NCBI GenBank assembly: GCA_019313245.1
Contig: JAFDBP010000068.1
Span: forward strand, 1-41,145
Direction of reading: 5' to 3'
Origin: Deltaproteobacteria bacterium
GTDB lineage: Bacteria; Myxococcota_A; UBA9160; SMWR01
DNA length: 41,145 bases
Below are positions 32,545-39,259 of the stretch, piece after piece (within the stretch, counting starts at the first letter, position 1; every line of letters begins with the position of its first letter). The position numbers and the translations under genes were made by a program. The notes beneath the pieces are model-generated. The model saw only the letters and a list, made by a program, of their open reading frames with translations. It made no database searches and was not told the origin of the DNA.

Positions 32545-34148
32545 GGGCGCTCACCGCGTGGTTGGCAGCGCTCTCGCTCTGGGCCCCATTCGAGGCGCTC
32601 GCGGTGGCGCCCACGACGAATCTGCACGAATTGAAGTGGCTCGTTCACGTCGACATGATCGACGCCGGAGCGGGTCGCGACCTCGCCTTCTACGAGGCAC
32701 TCATCGATCAGGCGGTGGCCGATGCCACGATCTTGATCGAAGGGGATCAGGGACCCGCCGACTCGGCCTGCTGCGACGTGATCGAGGTGCTCTCCATCGG
32801 CACTTTCGGGACGCCCGGTGACGGCCTCGACGTGCCCAGCAGCGCCGCCGATCAGGCGGCGCTCGACGCGATCGTCGGCTCGAGTGGCTCGACGGCTTTT
32901 CTAGTCGACAGCCTCGGTTACTGCGGGGCGCCGACTTCGACCGCGATCGGCTGTGCGGCCAGACCGTCGTGCTCTGGCAACCCGGACGACGATCCGGGGT
33001 TGAAACTGATCGTGACGATGGAAGCCCACGAAGTCTACGACGTGCTCGGCGAAACCCTGGCCCACGAGCGCGGTCACAACAGTTGTCTCAGTCACGTGAC
33101 ACCCGGCGAGCAGTGCCTGCTGATGACTTCGTCCGCGGGCGGCGGTTGTCTCACGGCGAGCGACTGCACGGCCTTCGACAACGGCCGCAACGGCAGTGGC
33201 GGCACGTGTGCGTGTCACGACGGCAGCGGCGGCACCGAGGACGACGGCCTCGCGTGTACGGAGCGATCCGTGACGGGCCTGTGCTCCAACGGTTTGTGCG
33301 GCTCGGTGGACTCCGACGCGTCCGTTCGATTGATGGCGGCCGGCGGGCCCGAAGCCGCCGAGGGCGCCGCGACCGACGACGCGCTGCTGATCAGCGGGCT
33401 CCCCGGCGGTTGGGTCGATCTCGGTCCGATCGGCGGCGGATCCGCTCCCACGGGATTGGCCTACGCGCCGCTTCGCGGCACGCTCTACGCCGTCAGCTCC
33501 CTCGCCGGTGACGACGAACTGATTGCGCTCGATCCCGCAACCGGCGCGCGGACGGGCAGCATCGGAATACTGACGGGCAAGGAGAACGTCACCGCGCTGG
33601 CGTTCGATCCGGGTGATACCGACGCGGAGAGCGACGATCGACTGCTCGCTCTGGATCGGGTCGGGAATTTCGAAGATCTCTTCGAGATCGATCCCGATGA
33701 CGCGTCGGTCAACGATCTCGGCGGGCTCAGTGTCGGAGTCACGGACGGCTTCCAGGGGCTCGCCTACGACAGCATCAACGACAAACTCTACACCTCGGGG
33801 TTCGTGACCGACGGAATCTGGGAGATCGAACTCCCGTGTCTGTCGTTGTGTTCTACGACGCGGGTCGTGGGCGCCGGTGTACCGCGCCGCACGTCGAGTC
33901 TCGCGTATTCCGAATTGACCGGGCGCCTCTACGTCTCCGGAAGTCAGAGCGGTCCGCGGACCCTGTTCGACTCCATCGACGCGACGACCTTCGAGGCATT
34001 TCCAACCATCGGGATCGACGATTACACGCCCGGCGGTCTCGCCGCGATTCCCGTGCCCGAGCCCCATCCGTGGGTTCTCCAGGCTGCGGGTGGCCTGGCC
34101 GTGGCGGTCCTCGCGCGTCTGCGCCGCCTCAGGAGAAGGCGGGAGTAG
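32541..34148 (+). CDS. PEP-CTERM surface protein with metzincin-like zinc-protease motif
   Basis: 535 residues. A signal peptide (WLAALSLWAPFEALA) leads to a protease-like domain of about 220 residues. It contains H175-E-R-G-H179-N-S-C-L-S-H185, the HExxHxxGxxH zinc motif of metzincins except Cys for the Gly, and a possible Met-turn CLLMTS about ten residues later. A Cys-rich stretch follows (CLTASDCTAFDNG, GGTCACHDGS). The second half has propeller-like repeats (PTGLAYAPLRGTLYAVSS, NVTALAFDPGD, FQGLAYDSINDKLYTSG, TSSLAYSELTGRLYVSG). The C-terminus is a PEP-CTERM sorting signal: VPEP (505-508), a hydrophobic helix and RLRRLRRRRE, recognised by exosortase. It is coupled to the upstream gene and overlaps the end of moeA by 20 bp. 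Confidence 0.82.
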   Translation: MRALTAWLAALSLWAPFEALAVAPTTNLHELKWLVHVDMIDAGAGRDLAFYEALIDQAVADATILIEGDQGPADSACCDVIEVLSIGTFGTPGDGLDVPSSAADQAALDAIVGSSGSTAFLVDSLGYCGAPTSTAIGCAARPSCSGNPDDDPGLKLIVTMEAHEVYDVLGETLAHERGHNSCLSHVTPGEQCLLMTSSAGGGCLTASDCTAFDNGRNGSGGTCACHDGSGGTEDDGLACTERSVTGLCSNGLCGSVDSDASVRLMAAGGPEAAEGAATDDALLISGLPGGWVDLGPIGGGSAPTGLAYAPLRGTLYAVSSLAGDDELIALDPATGARTGSIGILTGKENVTALAFDPGDTDAESDDRLLALDRVGNFEDLFEIDPDDASVNDLGGLSVGVTDGFQGLAYDSINDKLYTSGFVTDGIWEIELPCLSLCSTTRVVGAGVPRRTSSLAYSELTGRLYVSGSQSGPRTLFDSIDATTFEAFPTIGIDDYTPGGLAAIPVPEPHPWVLQAAGGLAVAVLARLRRLRRRRE

Positions 34149-35388
34149 GCGGGGCCAGGAAGTCCTCGTCGAGAATCTGCACGGTCGCGGTGTCACCTTT
34201 GCGAAGTTCGTGGATCTCGGCGGGGAAGATCAGCAACCCGCGCGCGAGCAGCATCGAACGAGACACTCCCGAACTCTGATTGCCGGTGCTGCGCGCGACG
34301 ATCTCGTCGCCCTCTCGTTCGAGATCCACGCGCACGAAGTGGAGCCGGTCGCTCTGTTTGTGCAGGCGATCGGCGAGTCGGGCGCGGACCGTCGGCCGGA
34401 AGAGCGACCGGCGCCCGGCCATCTTGCGCAGCGCGGGCCGGACGAATTGTTCGAAGGTCACCATCGCGGATACCGGATTCCCGGGAAGGCCGAATGCGAT
34501 CGGCCCGTCGCCAGCCTCGAAGCGACCAAAGGTCAGCGGGTAACCGGGTTTCATCTTCACGCCCCAGAAGAGCAGCGAGCAGCCGAGTTTCTCGAGGACG
34601 CCGCGAACGTAATCGCGATCTCCGACCGAGACGCCAGCCGAGCTGACGATCACATCCGCGCGCAGCCCCGCCCGCAGGTGCCGCTCGATGTCTTCGGGTG
34701 TGTCTCGCGCAATGCCGAGATAAACGGGCTCTGCGCCGACCTCCAGACATTGCGCGGCGATCGAATACGAATTCGACGCCACGATGCGACCGCCGCTGGT
34801 GTCACCGTCGGGCTCGACCAGTTCGTCACCGCCCGAGAGGATGGCCACGCGAGGGCGCCGGTGGACGGAAACGACGCTGCGCCCGAGCGACGCGAGCATC
34901 CCGATTTCTGCGGGCCCGACCAGCGCGCCCGCTTCGAGCACCTGATCGCCGATTTCGACATCTTCCCCCGCGTCCCGGATGTGTGCACGCGGCTGGGGAG
35001 AGATGCCGATCGTCACCCGATCGCCGTCGCGCGCGGTGTCCTCCTGCATGACGACCGCATCGCTGCCGGGCGGGACGGGAGCGCCGGTCAAGATGCGCGC
35101 GGCTTCACCCGCACGCAGCGTGAGCTCGCTCGATCCGCCGGCGGGAATCTCGCCGATCACTTCGAGTGTGACGGGACGCTCGGCGGACGCCGAGGCGAGG
35201 TCTGCGCTGCGGACCGCGAAGCCGTCCATCGCGGAATTGTCGGAGGGCGGCAGGCGGCGGGCCGAGCGGACGCCCTCGGCGAGCACCCGGCCGCGGGCGT
35301 CCGAGACCGAGGTCGTCTCCGCGCCGAGCGGCGGCGCGTGTTCCAGCACGATCCGAAGGGCTTCAGCCGGTGTGATTCCCTGGCGCAT
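34129..35388 (-). CDS. moeA: Molybdopterin molybdenumtransferase MoeA
   Basis: 419 residues, full length for MoeA (about 400-420). Order of markers: N-terminal VSDARGRVLAEGV and LPPSDNSAMDGFAV; domain 2 with EIPAGG, GEAARILTGAPVPPGSDAVV and DAGEDVEIGDQVLEAG; the MoaB-like domain with AILSGGDELVEP, ADVIVSSAGVSVGDRDYVR and FGLPGNPVSAMVTFEQFVRP; then the C-terminal beta domain. It inserts molybdate into adenylylated molybdopterin to make Moco in the cytoplasm. No other Moco gene is in the window. Its end overlaps the convergent PEP-CTERM gene by 20 bp, which is unusual but plausible because both frames are well supported. It diverges from dusB. Confidence 0.96.
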   Translation of the reverse strand: MRQGITPAEALRIVLEHAPPLGAETTSVSDARGRVLAEGVRSARRLPPSDNSAMDGFAVRSADLASASAERPVTLEVIGEIPAGGSSELTLRAGEAARILTGAPVPPGSDAVVMQEDTARDGDRVTIGISPQPRAHIRDAGEDVEIGDQVLEAGALVGPAEIGMLASLGRSVVSVHRRPRVAILSGGDELVEPDGDTSGGRIVASNSYSIAAQCLEVGAEPVYLGIARDTPEDIERHLRAGLRADVIVSSAGVSVGDRDYVRGVLEKLGCSLLFWGVKMKPGYPLTFGRFEAGDGPIAFGLPGNPVSAMVTFEQFVRPALRKMAGRRSLFRPTVRARLADRLHKQSDRLHFVRVDLEREGDEIVARSTGNQSSGVSRSMLLARGLLIFPAEIHELRKGDTATVQILDEDFLAPPTPAFS

Positions 35389-35558
35389 GGCGACAACCTT
35401 AGCCCGAGCCCAGCCCCGCGCGCGCCTTTTCTGCTTGGAATTCGGGCCTCTTCGCGCTCGACGGGTCGGCGCTCGCCCGCTAGGCTGCAGATCGATTAGG
35501 CGCGATCCCGGCGATTCCGCGCCGTTACCGATCGCCAGAGACGATCCCGAGACTTCCC

Positions 35559-36602
35559 GTGACCCAACCGCCCATCGACCGCAGCGCCATCCGTCCGATC
35601 CAGCTCCGCCAGTTGCGGTTGGAGAACAATCTCGTGCTCGCTCCGCTGGCGGGCGTGTCGAACTTCCCGTTCCGGCTGATTTCGCGGCAGGCGGGCGCCG
35701 CGCTGAGCTTTACCGAGACCGTCAGCGCCAAGGGGCTCGTGATGGGCGGCGCCAAGACCCGCCGGCTGTTGGAGACGAGTTCGCGAGAAGCCCCGGTCGC
35801 CTTCCAGTTGTTCGGATCGGAGCCCGAAATTCTCGGCGAGGCCTGCCGCATGCTCGAGGCCGATGGCGCGGCCTGGGTGGATCTCAATGTGGGTTGCCCG
35901 GTGAAGAAGTTCATCAAGAACCGCGCCGGTTCGGCGCTGTTGCGCGACCTGCCACACGCGGGCCGGATCGTCCGCGCCATGCGCAAGAATTTCTCGGGAA
36001 TCCTTTCGGTCAAGATGCGCACGGGCTGGGACGCCGAGTCGATCGTCGCGCCGGAGTTCGCGCGCATTGCAGTCGACGAGGGAGCCGAATTGATCTCGGT
36101 CCACGGGCGCACCCGCGCCCAGCAGTACACCGGGCGCGCGGATCGCTCCATCATCCGCCGCGTCGTCGAGGCGGTACCCGAGATCCCGGTTCTCGCCAAT
36201 GGAGACGTCGTTACAGCTGCAGATGTCTTCGAGATGCTCGCCGACACCGGGGCCGCGGGGGTGATGATCGGTCGCGGCGCGATGGGAAACCCGTGGATCT
36301 TCGAGCAGGCGCTGTCGCTCGCGGGGGGCGCATCCCCGAGCCGACCCACCCGCGCCGAAAGGCTCGCGACGATCGAGAAGCACATCGGTTTGATCCAAAG
36401 CGCTTTTGCGAACTCTCGAGCGCTTTCCGCGAACCTGAAGAAATACGTTTCCGCCTACTCGCGCGGTCTGAGCGGAAGCGTGAAATTTCGGCAGCGGGTA
36501 CTGGAATCGCACGACGTCGACGAAATTCTCGAACTGACGAGCAGTTACTTCGCCGCAGTGAAACCCACGCCCGCGCCGTGCGAAGAGGAGCGGGCGGCCT
36601 GA
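35559..36602 (+). CDS. dusB: tRNA-dihydrouridine synthase
   Basis: 347 residues, GTG start. FMN-dependent TIM-barrel enzyme with LENNLVLAPLAGVSNFPFR, FQLFGSEP, catalytic Cys in VDLNVGCPVKKFIKN, KMRTGWD, ISVHGRTRAQQYTG and the phosphate-binding GVMIGRGAMGNPWIF. It reduces specific uridines in the tRNA D-loop using NADPH. Length and the RTRAQQYTG motif fit the DusB group. It starts a plus-strand operon with a Fis-like HTH ORF, thiE and a nucleoside transporter. The dusB-fis order also occurs in gammaproteobacteria such as E. coli, which supports both calls. Confidence 0.95.
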   Translation: MTQPPIDRSAIRPIQLRQLRLENNLVLAPLAGVSNFPFRLISRQAGAALSFTETVSAKGLVMGGAKTRRLLETSSREAPVAFQLFGSEPEILGEACRMLEADGAAWVDLNVGCPVKKFIKNRAGSALLRDLPHAGRIVRAMRKNFSGILSVKMRTGWDAESIVAPEFARIAVDEGAELISVHGRTRAQQYTGRADRSIIRRVVEAVPEIPVLANGDVVTAADVFEMLADTGAAGVMIGRGAMGNPWIFEQALSLAGGASPSRPTRAERLATIEKHIGLIQSAFANSRALSANLKKYVSAYSRGLSGSVKFRQRVLESHDVDEILELTSSYFAAVKPTPAPCEEERAA

Positions 36603-36603
36603 C

Positions 36604-36744
36604 GTGGCGCGCCCCTTGCTGGAGGCCGCGCGTTTGCATGCCGAGGGCAACTGGCTTCGCGCGGCAGCCCGGCTCGACATCGATCGAAATGCGCCGTGTG
36701 TGAAGATCGCGGAACTCGATCTCGTGTCGCCGGGTCGAAAATGA
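36604..36744 (+). CDS. 46-residue Fis-type HTH protein, possibly degenerate
   Basis: A GTG-initiated ORF of 46 codons starts 1 bp after the dusB stop and ends by overlapping the thiE start as ATGA (36741-36744). Its sequence (ARPLLEAARLHAEGNWLRAA, then ARLDIDRNAPCVKIAELDL) lines up with the C-terminal HTH of E. coli Fis ([20 protein letters not shown], then MMGINRGTLRKKLKKYGM): PLL, GN, RAA and the I-x-R step all coincide. It is much shorter than Fis (98) and consists only of the DNA-binding part. The recognition helix has Ala-Pro-Cys where Fis has Thr-Leu-Arg, so DNA binding may be altered or lost. Seamless fit between two genes argues that it is translated. A decayed fis is the main alternative. 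Confidence 0.55.
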   Translation: MARPLLEAARLHAEGNWLRAAARLDIDRNAPCVKIAELDLVSPGRK

Positions 36745-37382
36745 GCGCCTCGCTCCGCGGATTGATGGTGCTCGCCGACGACGCACCGCAGTGGAAACTC
36801 GACCCGGTCGAGCAGGCGCGGGCCGCCTGCGAGGGCGGGGCTCGCGTCGTGCAGCTGCGCGCCAAGTGTGCTGCGGACTCGACGGCGCTCGAGTGGGCCG
36901 AGGCCATCCGAGCGCTCACGCGCGAATTCGGCGCCGCGTTCTTCGTGAACGATCGCTTCGATCTGGCGCTCGCGGCGGGCGCGGACGGCGTGCACCTCGG
37001 CCAGGAAGACATTCCCCCGTCGCGGATTCCGGCGGCCGCGCGCTCGCGGTTGCTGATCGGGCGATCCACGCACTCGCTCGCGCAAGCACGCGAGGCCTCA
37101 GAGGATGCGGTCGACTACATCGCGTTCGGGCCGATCTTCGCGACGGGATCCAAAGACTCTCCCCACGAGCCTCGGGGTGTCGAACGACTCGCAGAGGTGG
37201 TGCGCGCCGTGCAGCCGAGGCCGGTCATCGCGATCGGCGGGATCGATCTCGGCAACGTCGCGCGGGTGATCGAGGCGGGCGCCGCGGGCGTCGCGGTGAT
37301 CTCGGCGATTGCCGCGGCTACCGATCCCCGCGCCGCCGCTCGCGCACTCGCCGAGGCGGTGCGTGAACGAGGAGCTGCCTAG
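36741..37382 (+). CDS. thiE: Thiamine-phosphate synthase
   Basis: 213 residues from the ATG at 36741, which overlaps the end of the Fis-like ORF; the frame is open upstream, but the motif-bearing part starts here. Marks of the TIM-barrel enzyme: ARVVQLRAK, FFVNDRFDLALAAGADGVHL then GQEDIPPS, IGRSTHS, YIAFGPIFATGSKDSPH, VIAIGGIDLGNV and GVAVISAI. It joins hydroxymethylpyrimidine diphosphate and thiazole phosphate to give thiamine phosphate. Length is normal. No other thiamine gene and no TPP riboswitch are in the operon, so it is likely expressed with dusB rather than under thiamine control. The stop is directly followed by the transporter start codon. Confidence 0.93.
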   Translation: MSASLRGLMVLADDAPQWKLDPVEQARAACEGGARVVQLRAKCAADSTALEWAEAIRALTREFGAAFFVNDRFDLALAAGADGVHLGQEDIPPSRIPAAARSRLLIGRSTHSLAQAREASEDAVDYIAFGPIFATGSKDSPHEPRGVERLAEVVRAVQPRPVIAIGGIDLGNVARVIEAGAAGVAVISAIAAATDPRAAARALAEAVRERGAA

Positions 37383-38609
37383 GTGATTGCCGAACGCGCC
37401 GTTTCCGCGCTCGGGTTGGTCGTCTTGGTCGCGATCGCCTGGGCGCTGTCGAGCGACCGCCGCCAGGTCTCGTGGCGCGTGGTCTGCTGGGGGCTGGGCC
37501 TCCAGTTCGGGCTCGCCATCCTGTTGTTGAAGACGCCCGTGGGCCGACCGTTCTTCGACGGCATGGATGCGTTGGCGCGAGCGCTGATGAGCATTACCGA
37601 CGTCGGTGCGCGTTTCGTCTTCGGCTCTCTCGCCGACACGGGATTTTCGTTCGTCGTCAACGTCTTGCCCATCATCATCGTGATGGGAAGCGTGTTTGCC
37701 GTGCTCTACCACATCGGAATCATGCAGCGGGTGGTCGACGGACTGTCGGTGTTGCTTTCGCGCACGATGCGCACGTCGGGAGCCGAGAGCCTCGCGGCCG
37801 TTGCGAATCTATTTCTGGGCATGACCGAGTCCGCTCTGATCGTGAAGCCCTACCTCGAGCGCATGACGCGATCCGAACTCTTCTTGTTGATGACGATGGG
37901 GATGGCGACGGTCGCGGGCTCGGTGATGCTCAGCTACGTCGGCATGCTCGGGGGCGGCGATTATGCGGGGCATCTCGCCACCGCCAGCCTGCTCTCGGCT
38001 CCGGCCGGTATCTCGATCGCCAAGCTGATGATCCCCGAAACCGGTCGGCCCGAAACGCTCGCGCAGAGTCGGTCCGTCCACGAAAAGACGGCCGTCAACA
38101 TCATCGACGCGGCCGCCCAGGGAGCGCTGGCTGGATTGCGCCTGGCCGCCTACGTGGGCGCATTGCTGATCGCGTTCGTCGCGCTGATCGCGCTCGCGAA
38201 CGCGCTGATCGCATCCGTCGGGGGATGGTTCGGTGCCGACGATCTCAGCCTGCAGAAGCTGCTCGGCTTTGCGCTCGCGCCGCTGGCCTGGTTGCTGGGG
38301 ATTCCGTGGCACGACGCGAGTCAGGTGGGGGCACTGCTCGGCATCAAGACGGTGCTCAACGAGTTCATCGCCTACGCGGATCTGGCCGAACTCGTCGCGG
38401 CCGGAGCGATTGCGCCGCGATCGGCGGTGATCGCCTCCTACGCGCTCTGCGGTTTTGCAAACTTCGGCTCGCTCGCGATCCTGCTCGGGGGGATCGGCGG
38501 TCTCGCGCCGAGCCGCAGACCCGAGGTGGCATTGCTCGGTGTCCGCTCGATCGTTTCGGGCTCGCTGGCGACTTTCATGACCGGTTGCGTGGCTGGCATC
38601 CTGCTCTGA
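37383..38609 (+). CDS. Concentrative nucleoside transporter (CNT/NupC family)
   Basis: 408 residues, GTG start immediately after the thiE stop with no spacer. About ten hydrophobic segments. CNT signatures are visible: FVVNVLPIIIVMGSVFAVLY, FLGMTESALIVKPYL (equivalent to the G-Q-T-E-x-P motif), MGMATVAGSVMLSYVGM, KTVLNEFIAYADL and SYALCGFANFGSLAILLGG. These proteins import nucleosides with sodium ions or protons. Sitting with dusB and thiE suggests a general salvage operon, but the substrate class (purine or pyrimidine) cannot be read here. Length is typical for bacterial members (about 400). Confidence 0.92.
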   Translation: MIAERAVSALGLVVLVAIAWALSSDRRQVSWRVVCWGLGLQFGLAILLLKTPVGRPFFDGMDALARALMSITDVGARFVFGSLADTGFSFVVNVLPIIIVMGSVFAVLYHIGIMQRVVDGLSVLLSRTMRTSGAESLAAVANLFLGMTESALIVKPYLERMTRSELFLLMTMGMATVAGSVMLSYVGMLGGGDYAGHLATASLLSAPAGISIAKLMIPETGRPETLAQSRSVHEKTAVNIIDAAAQGALAGLRLAAYVGALLIAFVALIALANALIASVGGWFGADDLSLQKLLGFALAPLAWLLGIPWHDASQVGALLGIKTVLNEFIAYADLAELVAAGAIAPRSAVIASYALCGFANFGSLAILLGGIGGLAPSRRPEVALLGVRSIVSGSLATFMTGCVAGILL

Positions 38610-38702
38610 TCTCTTTGCCGTGAATCGGCTGCGCGCGGAGAACTTGGGGCTTCGGGCGCGCGAGGTCTGGAATCTTCGGCCCGATGTTGATAAAGACTGG
38701 AT

Positions 38703-38733
38703 GATCGGGTCCGTCGAGTTCCGGGGCCCGATC
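38703..38733 (+). terminator. GC-rich hairpin after the transporter gene
   Basis: GATCGGGTCC (38703-38712) and GGGCCCGATC (38724-38733) form a 10-bp stem with one G-U pair and an 11-base loop. It lies 94 bp after the transporter stop and 42 bp before the small lipoprotein gene. No T-tract follows, so it may be a weak terminator or a leader structure. Confidence 0.35.
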
Positions 38734-38775
38734 GGTCGAGCGATTTCGGAATCTCGGATCGAAGAGGGGAGTGCG

Positions 38776-38910
38776 ATGCGTCGAGGGTCATCGATTCTGC
38801 ATTGGGTGCTCGTCGCGCTGGCCGCGGCGGGATTCGCAGGTGTGTTGCTGACGGGTTGCGATCGCACGATCAGCGACGATTCGAGCCAGCTCCCCGAATG
38901 GGTTCGGTAG
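38776..38910 (+). CDS. Small lipoprotein (44 residues)
   Basis: A 44-codon gene with GAGGGGAG just upstream of the ATG. The product starts MRRGSSILHW, has a hydrophobic stretch LVALAAAGFAGVLLTGC with a lipobox Cys at about 29, and then only about 15 mature residues (CDRTISDDSSQLPEWVR). It looks like one of the tiny lipoproteins often left unannotated. A longer frame opens with GTG at 38620, but the extra part is not protein-like and spans the hairpin. Function unknown. Confidence 0.55.
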   Translation: MRRGSSILHWVLVALAAAGFAGVLLTGCDRTISDDSSQLPEWVR

Positions 38911-38972
38911 TCGGGCCACCGGTACCGATGCGATTTCCAATCTCGGATTTCGGCCGAAGAAATCGGCCGAAA

Positions 38973-39104
38973 TCAGCGCCTGCCTGAAGCATTCGCTCCC
39001 CGCTCGTTCTGTCTGATCAGTTTGCGGCGCTCGCTGTGCATCCGCAGCGCGTAGATGACGAGCGATCCGATGACGATTGCGTAGGCGGCGATCACGTAGC
39101 TCAA
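38973..39104 (-). CDS. CcmD-like single-TM microprotein (orphan)
   Basis: A 43-residue protein encoded on the minus strand, starting with TTG at 39104 and with GGGAG six bases upstream; the frame has a stop a few codons further up. It reads [20 protein letters not shown] followed by [17 protein letters not shown]. One TM helix beginning SYVIAAYA followed by a basic tail with paired Arg is the pattern of CcmD, the small heme exporter subunit of cytochrome c maturation. No other ccm gene is in the window, so function in that system cannot be shown here. The reading rests on this short pattern only. Confidence 0.5.
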   Translation of the reverse strand: MSYVIAAYAIVIGSLVIYALRMHSERRKLIRQNERGANASGRR

Positions 39105-39259
39105 TCCAATCTCCCGGTGTGCGAAGAATCAGCGGGATTGTGGATAGGTGCTGCCGGTTGCGCAACCTCGCGCCGCGGGCTCGCCTCTCGCGTCTCCGAG
39201 GCCTACATTCGTCGCCCGCCGCGAGACCTCTCGCCCGCGATCCCGCAGGAGAATCCGCC

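Noticed and set aside
36605-36620. TGGCGCGCCCCTTGCT, a sigma-54-like element upstream of thiE
   Set aside because: It lies within an operon and in the Fis-like ORF, and about one such match is expected by chance in a GC-rich window of this size. No sigma-54-linked target follows.
38620-38775. GTG-initiated 96-residue version of the small lipoprotein
   Set aside because: The added 52 residues hide the lipoprotein signal and lie across a strong hairpin; the ATG at 38776 has its own ribosome site.
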